The notes under the pieces: model-generated
The model's input: the letters and a program-made list of their open reading frames with translations, nothing else
Databases searched by the model: none
Told to the model about the DNA's origin: nothing
Part shown: piece after piece, positions 50,369 to 61,917 of the stretch
Layout: every line of letters starts with the position of its first letter
Position numbering within the stretch: the first letter of the stretch is position 1
Made by a program: the position numbers and the translations under genes
NCBI GenBank assembly: GCA_030220185.1
Contig: JASPKZ010004569.1
Span: 248,001-312,000 of the forward strand
Reading direction: 5' to 3'
Origin: Diploptera punctata
Taxonomy: Eukaryota; Arthropoda; Insecta; Blattodea; Blaberidae
DNA: 64,000 nucleotides

Positions 50369-50370
50369 TC
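50213..50370. repeat. spacer and (AAT)n tract
   Basis: (AAT)n from 50287 to 50367 next to a minus-strand LINE-P 3' end. Confidence 0.9.
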
Positions 50371-50800
50371 TTACTGGCACTATCAGACTCATAGGTTGGT
50401 GGATGTGCGGACATAAGCTCTCCAATCTCCCTTTTCTGAGCTAATATTTTCCAATCATCACCGTGTAATCTACTTCCCTAAAAATACATGGTTAAAGTTA
50501 TTCTCCCACTCCATTCTTTGTCTACCTACAGGGCGCTTTTCCTCAGATTTTCCTACAAGGAGTTTCCATGCCTGTCTTTCATTCCCCATTCGTGTCACAT
50601 ATCGTGCCAATCACAATCTACAAAACTAAACTATTCTTATTAAGTCTCGTTTTCCCAAAATGTTTACTGTTATGTAGTATTACCCATTCGCTTATCTGTT
50701 CATCTTTTTTTGGCCCAAAAACTTTCTAAGAAATTTATTTTCAAAAACTAGACTCTATTCTTCTCTCTTATATCGAATGTCCATTCTTCGAATAACACGT
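50371..50800 (-). mobile_element. LINE-P 3' fragment, decayed
   Basis: Minus strand: TATGAGTCTGATAGTGCCAG at the left end, then the coding C-terminus (TTTCCTACAAGGAGTTTCC, TGTCTACCTACAGGGCGC inverted). No open frame of note. Confidence 0.8.
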
Positions 50801-50879
50801 TTATATATTTTCAGTACTGCAAAATTTATATAAACTTTCCTCTCCAGAAATTATATAATATTTGTTTTAATTTTTTCTA

Positions 50880-51079
50880 TAATTTCCGACAAGAATATTA
50901 ATAAGCTGTTAGTTTATGCTGATGATGTAGTACTATTGGCCGAGAGCGAGGAGACGCTAAAGGACAACACACACACACACACTATTGAGTAACACTAAGA
51001 AATTAGGACTGGAAGTAAATATCAATAAAACTACATATATGGTCACACATAGAAATACATTATGATGAAAATGGAGAGC

Positions 51080-51127
<48 letters not shown>

Positions 51128-52060
51128 GAATATAAATATGATACATTATACGGGAAACACCAATTAATATATATATCTTACACTGGATAATAATGAAGTC
51201 GAGTTTAGAGCAAATATAAATTTAGATTTCTTATAAAAGATGCCAATGTCCGGCAGCCCCTTATTTCTTGTGGTAGGGAATTCCAGTTGCGAGAAGTGGA
51301 GATGGTATATGACATGGAGTGATGTGATGTCCTATGTTGCGGTATATTAAGTAAGAGACTATGTTGTGATCTTGTGTTTAAGTTATGGTTTGAGGATAGG
51401 GGAATGAGGGAAAATTTTGAGGAAATGGTTGAATTGAAATACTTAGGAACAATAATCACAAATAGGAATGAGATACAAAAATAAATTAAAAATAGGCTCA
51501 ATTCTGAAAATGCGTACTATTATGCATTACAGAGACTTTTGATGTCCCAACTCCTTTCAAAAACGTTAAACTGAAAATATATAAAACTATTATTCTACCA
51601 GTTATATTTTATGGATGCGAAACATGTAGTCCTATAAGGGAGGAAAGGAGATTACAACTATTGGAGAATAAATTTCTTAGCAAAATTTTTGGACCAATGA
51701 GAGTTGAACAGGCAGGTGAATGGAGAAGACTGCATAACAATGAACTACATGGTCTTTATCGGAAGCTAGATATAATAAGAACGGTCAAGTCTCGTAGACT
51801 GCAATGGGCAGGATATGTGGCACGTTTGGGAAATGAAATACGTCGATGGAATCTTCTTGTAGGAAAACCAGAGGGAAAACGCCCAGTTGGTAGACAAAGA
51901 ATGAGGTGGGATAATAACATTAACTATGATTTGAGGGAAGTAGATTATACAGGGAATGATTGGAAAGCATTAGCTCAGAATAGGGATGTAAGGAGAGATT
52001 ATATCCGCGCGGCCATGAACCTACGGTTTCGATAGTGCCAGTGAGCATGTAAGTAAGTAT
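50880..52060 (+). mobile_element. LINE-P with YADD, split by a CR1-like insertion
   Basis: 50880-51081 gives INKLLVYADDVVLLAESEE, a CA repeat slip (CACACACACACACA), then LGLEVNINKTTYMVTHRN. After the insert, 51409-52060 continues with LKYLGTIITNRNEIQK and, from 51661, a 124-codon open tract FGPMRVEQAGEWRRLHNNEL, RRLQWAGYVARLGNEIRR to AAMNLRFR. The 3' end GTGCCAGTGAGCATGTAAG. Pseudogene. Confidence 0.9.
51082..51408 (-). mobile_element. CR1-like LINE 3' end nested in LINE-P
   Basis: Minus frame HNLNTRSQHSLLLNIPQH, RTSHHSMSYTISTSRNWNS, LPQEIRGCRTLASFIRNL. The (AAT)n at 51082-51128 is its 3' tail on the plus strand. Uninterrupted LINE-P copies (53.76 and 61.22 kb) read GACAGCTAATRACAAATGAG at this point, giving the empty site. 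Confidence 0.88.
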
Positions 52061-52077
52061 TACTATTATTAATATTA

Positions 52078-52515
52078 TTATTTTTTTTTAATATTATTAT
52101 TCAGATTCTTTAATGGGGCGGTTATGATTTTTCGGGATGGAATGAGCTAGCCTCATAAGGTATAAGAAAATCGTAAGTTGCGAATTATTAGTCGGGAATG
52201 CCCCCTAGCACTAAGTGGTTTCCAGATACATCCAAGCATCGTTTTCTAGAAGGATCGATCTGTCGGTGTTTCGATTCGAAGATATCAAGATAGGGCATTC
52301 GACCCTCGCATATAGAAGAGATACAACTCAGTCGGCTGTTGGTGGTGTTCTGGAAGTTGGTCAAGTAAAATATGTGAAGCTAGGTCTGCTGAACAAGAAA
52401 TAAGTGCGACTGCAGTTTCAAAGAAATTAACTTCATTGATTCTGCAAAAAAATATCACGTAATTTGATCGAACAATCATATTTGAATGGGATTTTCACTA
52501 TAATTTGGATAATAT
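52078..52515 (+). repeat. second segmental duplication, copy 1, left block
   Basis: Matches 62410-62850: CATAAGTTGCGA-type text, TTTCTAGAAGGATCGRTCT, AGGTCTGCTGAA, AGAAATAAGTGCRACT, TTGAATGGGATTTTCACT. Divergence is high. No ORF supported. Confidence 0.75.
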
Positions 52516-53149
52516 ATTTGGGGGAATTAAAGTATAGACCTATAATATATACCGTAAGTTTGATTTTCAATACAACACAATGGGCCAGAAAGATAGTCGG
52601 GCAGTTATATCGGAATTTGTATCTATGGAGCGAGGCGCAAATAATGTTAATAACATAATATAATTAGGGGGACGATATTTTTAGAACTAATTTTGTAATC
52701 AGAATTTTCGAAGTTCTATTTGAAGATTTAGCAGTTTGTAGCGTTTATATATTTGAATCTTTAATTACGTTATTCTACGCGACCATGCCTCGTGTGAATA
52801 TTCGATCGGTTAATAATTGACTGTTAGCGTTATGTTGGCCAATGTTATAAATCATGTTCCCGCTAGAGCCAATTGTCAACATGTTTTTTTCGTAAGAAAG
52901 TGAAAAAGTAAAGAATCGATTTAAAGTAGCATTGTCTACTGCAAATCCTCCTCAGACTCATTGGACTAAGTCAATTCCAATATATGGAATAGTGGAATCT
53001 AACCCAGGAGTCCACCTACATTAGGGGGAACATTTGGGCGTGAAAATGCGCGATTTTGTACAATAGATTAGTTTAGAGTTCACTTGTTTGTTAGCGGGTT
53101 TTTTGATGGGTTGGCTGCACTCTCTGAGTAATGACTAATGCATATTCTC
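52516..53149. other. no recognised feature
   Basis: AT-rich; nothing supported. Confidence 0.3.
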
Positions 53150-53290
53150 CTTTTTCTTCTTCTTCTTCTTCTTCTTCTTCTTCATCTTCACTTCCTGGTT
53201 CGGGCATTAATTGCCTGTTCCGTCTTCACTAATAGATCTAAGACCATCTCTTCGAAGGACGTCCGACATCTCTTCTTCCTCCCAGCATAT
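53150..53290 (-). pseudogene. LINE-Q C-terminal scrap beside a (CTT)n run
   Basis: Minus frame reads MLGGRRDVGRPSKRW, the G-R-R-x-x-G-R-P-x-K-R-W end of LINE-Q proteins. The (CTT)n at 53153-53190 is on its 3' side, as at 14260. About 25 codons. Confidence 0.65.
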
Positions 53291-53644
53291 TTTACATTAT
53301 AAATATGCTACTTTTAGCATACTTTGAGCTGAATTTCTCAGTTGATTTCAAGACATTTCTAACATCTTTTGAAAAAAAATCAACATATGTATTTTTCTCA
53401 GATAATTATTTAGATTCTGCATGAAAAATAGTGTTTTTCCGTATTTTAATTGAAATTATGTAGTTGGCATGGTGGCACAGAATCCCCTTTAATGTTACAA
53501 CATAGTGAGGAAAACCATACAAATTATTAAGATTTAATTATATTGACTGCTATTGATTTTTGAAATTATTTGAAAGTGAAATGACATTTGTAAAGGATTG
53601 AGAGCTAAATATTCATACATTAAATTATGAATTTATTTTTAATT
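53291..53644. other. no recognised feature
   Basis: AT-rich; nothing supported. Confidence 0.3.
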
Positions 53645-54430
53645 AATGCAGCCGAGGAAAAATGCACACACTACTGAGTAACATTAAGAAATTGGGACTG
53701 GAAATAAATATCAATAAAACTAAATATATGGTCACACATAAAAATACACTATGAATGGAAATGGACAGCTAATGACAAATGAGGTAAATTTTGAGGAAGT
53801 GGCTGAATTCAAATACCTGAGAACAATAATCACAAACAGGAATGAGATGCACAAGGAAATTAAACATAGGCTCAATTCTGGAAATGCATGTTATTATGCA
53901 TTACAGAGACTCTTGACTTCCCAACTCCTTTCAAAAAACGTTAAACTGAAAATATATAAAACTCTTATTCTATCAGTTATATTTATATGGATGCGAAACA
54001 TGGATTCTTACTTTAAGGGAGGAAAGGAGATTACGAGTATTTGAGAATAAATTTCTTAGGAACATTTTTGGACCAAAGAGAGGAGATGAACAGACAGGTG
54101 AATGGAGAAGACTGCATAACAGTGAATTACATGGTCTTTATAGGAAGCCAGATATAATGAGAACAGTTCAGTCTCGTAGACTGCGATGGGCAGGACATGT
54201 GGCACGAATGGGGAATGAAAGACGTGCATGGAAGCTCCTTGTAGGAAAACCAGGGGGAAAACGCTCAGTTGGTAGACCAAGAATGAGGTAGGAGAATAAC
54301 ATTAACTACGATTTGAGGAAAGTAGATTATACAGGGGATGATTGGAAAACATTGGATGAGGATAGGTATGTATGGAGAGCTTATGTCCACGCGGCCATGA
54401 ACCTACGGGTTCGATAGTGCCAGTGAGTTA
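53645..54430 (+). mobile_element. LINE-P, 5'-truncated
   Basis: Frames: LGLEININKTKYMVTHKN, VNFEEVAEFKYLRTIITN, LKIYKTLILSVIFIWM; an extra T near 53985 shifts the frame; then RVFENKFLRNIFGPKRG, RRLRWAGHVARMGNERR, ending AMNLRVR. The 3' end GTGCCAGTGAGTTAGTTTAG. The catalytic YADD lies 5' of the truncation. Confidence 0.92.
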
Positions 54431-54644
54431 GTTTAGCCAATGAAAGATAATAAATTGAATAAATTGATACAGGGTAAAGCATAACACAGTAAAAGTTAAA
54501 TTTATATTGCTACTAATTCGAATAATAAAAATAAAATACACAACATTATCTTAAGTGATGAAAGATCAGTAAACACTGTTGAATGAAGTAATATAACTTA
54601 TACTACATGCACTGTTAACTGGCGGGTTGGGTCGTTATTTATTT
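54431..54644. other. no recognised feature
   Basis: AT-rich spacer. Confidence 0.3.
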
Positions 54645-54835
54645 ACCGTCTTATAGACTAAGGCTACGGCGCGGTTTTACGAGCCCGAATATCTTTAGAC
54701 GAGGATCCTCCGCTTAAAGCACCTCCCGCTGGACTTTTCCCTTGCATTCTTCAATCCTTAATCAACCACCGACCCTGGTCGTGTTTGAATCCACGACTTT
54801 CGAGACAGAGTCTACTGAAGTCGATATCAAGTACC
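54645..54835 (-). mobile_element. SINE-3-like, diverged
   Basis: Minus strand: GTGGATTCAAACACGACC (box-B-like), GGATTGAAGAATGCAAGGG, GGAGGTGCTTTAAGCGG, GGCTCGTAAAACCGCG, CCTTAGTCTATAAGACG. Same order as SINE-3 but more diverged than the others. Confidence 0.6.
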
Positions 54836-54924
54836 ACAGCAAAACAATTTACACTAAGAAAATAGAAAAGGATAAGTTTAAAGGCGGATGAGTGTTTAAC
54901 ATTTGAGATGCAGTACGTTTTTAT

Positions 54925-55193
54925 TAAGTCTTCATCTTTATATATCAAAATGAGTGTGGGTTTGTCTGTTTGCTTGTTTGTCTCTCTGTCCTTTATGGAC
55001 ACAAAATTACTTGACCGATTTGAATGGAGTTTACATCATGATTTAGAGAGCTTCTCTGTAACAATTAACGTATATAATACAGAGTCGATACTAGTAAAAT
55101 TCATGGTGATTTTCCGTTGAGGTATTAGTTCACAGTAATATAATGTAGGGTTAAAAACTATATTATAGTTTTTAACCGTACATTATATTACGA
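54925..55193 (+). mobile_element. repeat-H-like 5' part
   Basis: TATATATCAAAATGAGTGTG then GGTTTGTCTGTTTGCTTG, TTTGTCTCTCTGTCC and ACTTGACCGATTTGAATGG: the T/G-rich start typical of insect Helitron-associated repeats. Interrupted by the mariner; its 3' part resumes at 56553. Confidence 0.55.
55133..55190. repeat. hairpin of about 26-bp arms
   Basis: GTAATATAATGTAGGGTTAA with AAACTAT on the left, and its inverse from ATAGTTTTTAACCGTACAT to TATATTAC. One or two mismatches; loop of a few bases. Next to the mariner left TIR but not part of it. Confidence 0.85.
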
Positions 55194-55196
55194 TAA

Positions 55197-56545
55197 TACA
55201 GAGTTCCCACAAATGCACTTTCGGGTTTCGAAAACATGTAACTTGCGTTTAAATAAACTTGCAAACATGAAACTAGGACTAATGGAAAAAGAAACTCAAA
55301 AAGTGTTGGTTATATTACCACAATTGGCAGTATTACAGTTGGCAACAATGACGTATAATTACATACAACATTGTGTATTGTTGAAAGCGAGAAAATGGCT
55401 GGTATAGAGGGTAGGCGAGCGTTCTGTTTTCTCGATTATCATGTTCATCAATCTGTAATTGTTGTTCAACGACATTTTCGAAAAAAGATTTGGTGAAGAT
55501 CCATCCAGTGGTCCTTCAATTCGTAAATGGTACTCTGATTTTACGACAAGAGGGTGCATCTGTAGGAGGAAATCTTCTGGACGTCCGGCTGTAAGTGAGG
55601 TAACTGTTGACCGGATTTGTGAATCTTTTACACGTAGTTCTAAAAAAATTAACCATTGCAGCTAGTAGGGAGTTGCAGATCCCTAATCCACCGTATGGAA
55701 AGTTCTGCGAAAACGTTTGAAATTTCATCCATACCGATTGCAGATGCTGCAGTTCTTAAAGGAAGAAGATAAAATGCTGTGTCGTACTTTATGCGGAGAA
55801 TATGCAGACTCTCATGGAAGCTGATGGGTTTTTCGAATCTATAGTCTTTAGTGACGAGTGCACCTTCCATCTTCCAGGTGAAGTGAACAAGCATAACGTT
55901 AGAATCTGGGGGTCGGAAAATCCCAATATCTACGTGCAGCATTTCCGCGACTCTCCTAAAGTGAACGTATTCTGCGCTTTAAGCCTGCAGAAAGTGTATG
56001 GCCGTTCTTTGTAGATACGTTACAACAATGGCTCCTGGCTCAGCTGGAACAGGAAATGCCCACGTGATCTTTCAACAGGACGGCGAACCCCCCCCCCCCC
56101 ATTATCATAATGAAGTCAGATTGGAGCTCTACACAAGGCTACCGAACCGATGGATTGTCCGTGGTGGTAATGACGATGAATAACTTCTTCCATGCCCTCC
56201 GCTTTCGCCAGACCTCACACCCCTTCACTTCTTTTTGTGGGGTTATGTCAAAGATTTTGTGTACAAGCTACCTCTTCCACAGACCGTCGTTGATCTGAGA
56301 AGGCGCATCACAACAGCCATCGAAACAGTTGACCATGATATGCTACAACGTTCCTGGGCGGAAATGGATTACAGGCTCGATGCGTGCCGTGTTACCAACG
56401 GAGCCAACATTGAACATCTGTAAGGTGTAAACAAAACGTTTTGAGTTTCTCTTTCCATTAGTACTAGTTTCATGGTTTAGGTTTATTTAAACGCTAGTTA
56501 CACGTGTTCGAAACCAAAAAGAACATTTGTGGGAACCCTGTGTAT
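55197..56545 (+). mobile_element. mariner-type transposon, TIRs of about 115 bp
   Basis: Left TACAGAGTTCCCACAAATG; right, inverted, TACACAGGGTTCCCACAAATG-like (20-base reading CACAGGGTTCCCACAAATG). The mirror continues with GTTTCGAA, GCGTTTAAATAAAC, CATGAAACTAG and AAGAAACTCAAAA. Flank TA on both sides within TAATA. Same general design as 29216-30595 but a distinct family by sequence. It interrupts repeat H. Confidence 0.9.
55420..56423 (+). pseudogene. DUF4817-type mariner transposase, frame-broken
   Basis: Remnants in order: HVHQSVIVVQRHFRKKIW-like, FEKRFGEDPSSGPSIRKWY, CRRKSSGRPAVSEV, KVLRKRLKFHPYRLQML-like; SDECTFHLPGEVNKHNVRI (first Asp); VNVFCALSLQKVYG; FQQDGEPPPPHYH (second Asp, with an expanded C run at 56090-56099); LPPLSPDLTPLHFFLWG-like tract in a shifted frame; GYVKDFVYKLPLPQTVVDL and CRVTNGANIEHL at the end. 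At least four frameshifts. Inactive. Confidence 0.9.
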
Positions 56546-56552
56546 TACGATC

Positions 56553-56942
56553 TACAGGGCCGAAAAAAAAAAGTGCATCGGTGCAATAAAAAATTGCTTT
56601 TCGTAAATACAAAAAAAAATGGCTTACGCTCCATGAACAATAACAAATACGTCAAATATATGTACACAAAATGGAATATTTATAAAAAAAAGTCTACAGA
56701 ATTTTCCACGACAGCATATGTCTACATTTTACGGATAACTTAAAATAATAATTTTGTCTTTCAGCTCACTGATACCAGGAACATCGAGGTAAGTAAATTC
56801 CGGGCAACGCCAGGTAATCAGAACGGGGTATCTCAAAATTATTACTATATAAATTAATACCGGTAATATTTTTTTTTCAATTAAATATAAAAAACAAATT
56901 TCTTGTATTTGGGCGTAGCAACGCCTGCCGGGTATTAGTTAG
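56553..56942 (+). mobile_element. repeat H 3' part with Helitron-like end
   Basis: ATGGCTTACGCTCCATGAAC, ACGGATAACTTAAAATAAT, GATACCAGGAACATCGAGG, then a hairpin GGCGT-AGCA-ACGCC (56912-56925) and TGCCGGGTATTAGTTAG followed by T. Helitron 3' ends have a hairpin about 11 bases from CTRR and insert before T; here the last four are TTAG. The 63071 copy ends CTAG. Confidence 0.72.
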
Positions 56943-57589
56943 TGATGTATAATAAGCCCGATATTGCTGCCACCTATCCTTAATATTTAGAAATAAACAC
57001 GAAGGAAAGTTATTATTAGTCTCTGGATTGGAGCGAGTAGCATATGTATATTCATGGTATCAAATGGAGATCTAGTAGGTAACTAATGTATTACGTGGAT
57101 GTGAAGGGTCGATTAAATTTTGCTCAGAGGCTGTAATTTAATCTTAAGTTTCTTTTATGACAAAAAATATTCCCAAACGATATACACGTCTTGACGATTT
57201 TCCTTGGATTTTTTGATCCTAAAAAAATTCATTTATCTCGACCCGGTTTGAACTGTCGGTCTTCGATCGGAGAGGAAAGTAACTTAGCCTCTACACCACG
57301 TAGACCGACGCTGTTGTTTAACATCATGATAAAACCAACCATAATGATATTGAGTCGTTTGTAATGAGAGAAAAACAAAACGCTCATTATCATATAGGAT
57401 ACAAAGGGACTCTACTGAATGTTTTAATAAGAGAGACAGCTTTGTGAAATATATAAGCAGTACCACAGAAAATATTTTTTTATAAATATTAATCTTTATA
57501 TTTTTATACTTTGTTTTAAGATGACTGTATTAATGTTTTAGTCGGTAATAATTGTTATTATTTTAGTATTATTATTATATTTATTATAC
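56943..57589 (+). repeat. second segmental duplication, copy 1, right block
   Basis: Matches 63072-63720: TAATAAGCCC, AACACGAAGRAMAGTTAT, TTTAACATCATGATAAAA, ACGCTCATTATCATATAGG, TAATAAGAGAGACAGCTTTG. Continues at 58530-58735 after a LINE-Q insertion (63725-63900 in the other copy). Contains a SINE-3 shared by both copies. Confidence 0.85.
57050..57320 (-). mobile_element. SINE-3, shared by both duplication copies
   Basis: Minus strand: head GCGTCGGTCTACGTGGTG, TAGAGGCTAAGTTACTTTCC, box B CAGTTCAAACCGGGTCG, body TTTTTTTAGGATCAAAAAATC, CAAGGAAAATCGTC. Same position at 63240-63450. Confidence 0.78.
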
Positions 57590-58137
57590 TAAACAAGCAA
57601 GTGCTATTAAGAACAGAATAAATAAAGGTAGAGCAATAACAGCAATGATAAATGGAGTTTTATGGAACAGACATATAACCAGGAAAAATAAATTACAAAT
57701 ATATAATTCAATAGTGAGAAGTACTGTCACATATGGAGCTGAAGTTTGGAAATTCAAAAAAACTTAGAACAAAAACGTATGTCGATGGAAATGGATTTCT
57801 TGGGGAGAGCAGCAAGATGTTCAAAATTAGACAAAATAAGAAATACTGTCATAAGAAAAAAAATGAATATTGGTTATTCAATAGTAGATTATATACAGTA
57901 TAAGCAATTAAATTGGTATGGGCACGTACGACGAATGCAAGAAGAAAGATTACCCAGGAAAACATTGGAATGGTGCCCACCTGGAAGAAGGAGGAGAGGA
58001 AGACCTCGAAACTCGTGGATGCAGGAAATAAGAAATGGAATGAGAGCAAGGGGACAGGAGGACATGGATTGGATGGAGAGAGACAAGTGAGAGAAGAAAA
58101 ATAAAACTTTAGGCACAGAAAGATGTGTAAACATTAA
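57590..58137 (+). pseudogene. LINE-Q inserted in the duplicated block
   Basis: KQASAIKNRINKGRAITAMI-like start, then STVTYGAEVWKFKKT; shift; MSMEMDFLGRAARCSKLD, LNWYGHVRRMQEERLPRKT, GRRRRGRPRNSWMQEIRN, ending ERDK. 114 open codons at 57746-58090. Absent from 63720, so it came after the duplication. Ends AACATTAAAATTCTGTAT. Confidence 0.9.
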
Positions 58138-58147
58138 AATTCTGTAT

Positions 58148-58502
58148 CCATCCATCCATAGTAATTCTGCCCGAAGGCAGGTCCTTCACTACAATCATAG
58201 CATTTTCATGCTAAGCTTGCAGCTTTACTAGGGAATTGTACGTGTGGTAGCTTCCCGTTGCTTTCCACACCGGTGAAGGATGATGATGATGACAATGATG
58301 ATGATAATGATAAGGATGATGATGGTGATGGCCATATGATTTCGCGGACCGTTTGGGCCTTAAAGTTTTCCTGACATTTGTCTTACAGGTGAGGAAAAAC
58401 CCCGATAAAAACCTCACCCAGAAAAACTGCCCCGACCGGGGATCGAACCCGCGCCCGCTGCGTGACAAGGTAGCACGCTACCTCGAGACCACAGCGGTGG
58501 AC
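58148..58502 (-). mobile_element. SINE-1, tail B, perfect 10-bp target duplication
   Basis: AATTCTGTAT at 58138-58147 and 58503-58512. Tail (CCATCCATCCATAG) at the left, head GTCCACCGCTGTGGTCTCG at the right, box B GGGTTCGATCCCC. The uninterrupted LINE-Q end AAAATTCTGTATATAAAT at 28165 is the empty site. Youngest-looking SINE-1 B copy. Confidence 0.96.
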
Positions 58503-58529
58503 AATTCTGTATATAAATAAAATATTTAT

Positions 58530-58735
58530 TATGATAACTACAATTATTACCAATTTTCATGGCGCCGTGGAAGCTAGCACCATATTTAATTACGCTCCTG
58601 AACACCACTTAAATGCAATACATAATAATAAAATGATATATTAAAATATTTAGCAACGGAATATATTATCTTTAACTCGTTTTACTCGTACATATCGAAA
58701 ATAAGTGGAAATATTTCCTGTCATGACACTTTGGT
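58530..58735 (+). repeat. second duplication, copy 1, end
   Basis: GATAACTACAATTATTACC, TTCATGGCGCCGTGGAAG, AACACCACTTAAATGCAAT, CGTTTTACTCGTA match 63735-63895. Confidence 0.85.
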
Positions 58736-60120
58736 TACAACAGTTATTCTCAACACTTTTAAAATTCACAGTTATTCACAGTTTAAAATAACACAGTTAT
58801 TCTATGAACCACAGATAACCACAGTACTAATCAGCGATAATCACATTAATAACCTGCGATAACCACATTTCAACCAGCTATAAACATACGGCTCTGTCGA
58901 TAACACAGCAGCTCCGTCGATAATAACTGTTATATGTCCGAATTTAACCGCGTAAATCACAAACAATTGTACACATTTAACCGCGAAAAAAATGAATTAG
59001 TTAATTAATAAAAATAAATCAATAAATAAAAAAGGGTGTTTCATAGGATTCACCCTAGGTAGAGTAACTAAATATGAATTAGGTTATGTTAGCTTTTAGG
59101 TTCGTTACTTTTAAAATGTGTTTAAATATTTAAAATAAATTATAGCTTCTATGGAAATTAAAAATGGCCGACGGTTACAACGTAAAAACGTATTTATCCT
59201 CGCAAATTTCACATTATTTTATGGTCAGATTTGCTAAATGTTATTTATTAAACGTAGCGAAGCGAAATTAATGCTAATTATAAAGAAAATATACTAATTT
59301 AGAAAAAGTGTAAATATGACTGACGGGTCGAAAATGGTCAGATTTGTTGAACATAAATTTTCAAACTTAGTGAAGTGGAATTAGTAGCCTCAGAGAAATA
59401 TACCAAAAGGTGTATGAACCTTAACCTCTGGAGATATTTACCCCCAAAAGAGGGTGGATACCTACCATTTTAAGAAAGTCCTGGATATTCTATAGCCACG
59501 CGTTTACTAATTAGTAGGCCTATGCCCTGTCGCATATGTAAAATAATCTAAAATAGAGATGTATACAAACTGTTATTTTAACCAATAGAAATTTTATAAT
59601 GTTATAATAAGCCATAAGGAATATTTGAGCCGAATACACAATTTCCGTACAAAATGATTATAAAAGGGCCATGAAATTTGATTGAAACACAGAAAGGAGC
59701 CAGTTGCTCCCATACGATTATAGAAGGGACAGTTGCTCATACTTCGAGAACACAGAGGAGCCAGTTGCTCCTAGAATAAGAAGTTACAGCAATGTTAGAG
59801 AAGCTATCATTCCAAAGTGATTTTATTTGTATCTGAACTTGTGATCCAACGCAAATAAAAAAATACTTAAAGTAAAAAGGAAATTGTGAATCGCAACAGT
59901 AAGACATACGAGTAAATTAAGAAGATCGGCAAGAATAGGTAAGTGTATTGTGTTGTCTGTGAGTGATAAATTAATTCTTAGTTAATTTGGCAACAAATTT
60001 CTACGGATCACCTAAATTCCTTACACTCACAATTCCTGATACTCACGCCGGCGGAATCCCAGAAATAATCTAAAATACGCCCTGAAGAAACATTCGTGCC
60101 TACCAAAGACACAAACTCCT
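58736..60120. other. no gene; short motif clusters
   Basis: 58750-58930 has several GATAACCACA/CAGTTATTC motifs related to the interior of 36735-37285. 59690-59775 has GGAGCCAGTTGCTCC twice plus a partial third, each a small hairpin (GGAGC/GCTCC). No ORF is supported, and no recognised promoter. Confidence 0.4.
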
Positions 60121-61862
60121 CGTTTAAATTTTACCCATGTTTGCTGCAATACAGAAGAAAATATTTCAGGCTAGAACAAACATAATTCGATATGTAAATA
60201 GGGATATGATTACAAATTCCAGGAGTATTTTAAATAGAAGGGAAAGTTACTTTAATCAGCTACTAAATATACATACAGAACAGGACATTGAGGAGGATAA
60301 TATACAGACAGCAGAAATGCTAGTCGCAGAACCAAGTTCATTAAAGGTTGAAATGACAATAGAAAAATTGAAGATGTATAAAGCACAAGGTTCAGATGGG
60401 AACCCAGTAGAACTGATAAAATCAGCGGGAGAAAAAATTAGGGATAAGTTCCGATTGGTTACCTAATATGATTTGTGGCGAAAAGAGGCTCTTCTTCCAG
60501 ATGAATGGACAGAATCGTACCAATAGGTTAGAAGACAGCAGATAAAACTGATTGCAACAACTATACTGGCATCTCATTACTTTCTACTTCGTACAAAATA
60601 CTAAGAAATATATTAGTAAGCAGACTTACTCCTTATATTGGTGACATCCTAGGAGATCATCAATGTGGATTTAGAAGAAACACGTCTACAGCAGATCAGA
60701 TTTTTAGTACGTGGAAGATTTTAGAAAATAATTGGGAATATAATGGTACTGTACATCAACTATACGTAGACTGAAAAAAGGCATACAAATCAATTAAGAG
60801 GGAGAAGTTATATAGGCCTAGTATGCTGCAGGAGTTCGGAATTCCTAAAGTTAGTTATACTTTACACGAATGTGTCTAAATGGCACAGAGAGTAGGGTTC
60901 GTGTAGGAAAACAGTTTTCAGATACTTTTGAAATCCACAATGGGCTGATGCAAGGAGATGCATTATCTCCTCTACTATTTAATTTTGTACAAGAGTATGC
61001 CATCAAATCTTTAGAGGATGAAGAAGGCTTACAACTCAATGGTATTAATATACAGTTAGTTTATGCTGATGATGTAGTACTATTGGGCAATAGCGAGAAG
61101 TTGCTAAAGGCCAACACGTACACATTATTGAATAATACTAAGAAAATGGGACTGGAAGTAATTATCAATAACACTAAATATATAGTCACACATAGAAATG
61201 CGTTTTATAATGGAAATTGACAGCTAATAACAAATGAGGGAAATTTTGAGGAAGTGGTTGAATTCAAATAGCTAGGAACAATAATCACAAATAGGAATGA
61301 GATGCACAAAGAAATTAAACATGGGCTCGATTCTGGAAATGCGTGCTATTATGCATTACAGAGACTCTTGAATCCCCAACTCCTTTCAAAAATGTTAAGT
61401 TGGAAATACACAAAACTATTATTATACCAGTAATATTTTATGAATGCGAAACATGTACTTTTACTTTAAGGGAGGAAAGGTGATTGCGAGTATTTGAGAA
61501 TAAAGTTCTTAGAAAAAAAAATTGAAGCAAAGAGAGATGAACAGACTGATGAATAGAGGAGACTACAAACAGTGAACTTCATGGTCTTTATATGAAGCCT
61601 GATATAATAAGAATAGTTAAGTCTCGTAGAGTGCGACATGTGGCACGAATGGGGAATGAAAGACCTGCATGGAAGCTTCTTGTAGCAAAACCAGAGGGAA
61701 AATGACCAGGTGGTAGATCAAGAATTGAGCAGGGATTTGAGGGAAGTGGATTATACAGGGAATGATTGAAAACATTTGCTGAGGATAGCGATGTATGGTG
61801 AGCTTATGTCCGCTTGTCCATGTACCAGCGGATTTGATAGTGCCAGTGAGTTAGTTAGTTGT
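60121..61862 (+). mobile_element. LINE-P, longest copy, reverse transcriptase with YADD
   Basis: Translated in pieces: 109 codons at 60137-60466 with EKLKMYKAQGSDGNPVELIK (fingers); DHQCGFRRNTSTADQIFSTW; LYVD then a stop then KKAYKS (motif A); 116 codons at 60870-61220 with GLMQGDALSPLLFNFVQEY (motif B), QLVYADDVVLLGNSEKLL (motif C), KKMGLEVIINNTKYIVTHR. The C-terminus follows in broken frames to the GTGCCAGTGAGTTAGTTAG end. No endonuclease domain remains upstream. Pseudogene with five or more breaks; RTE-like by motif order. Confidence 0.93.
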
Positions 61863-61917
61863 GCGATGACTTTGTTAACGATGTAAACTTTAATAATAAT
61901 TATTATTATTATCACTT

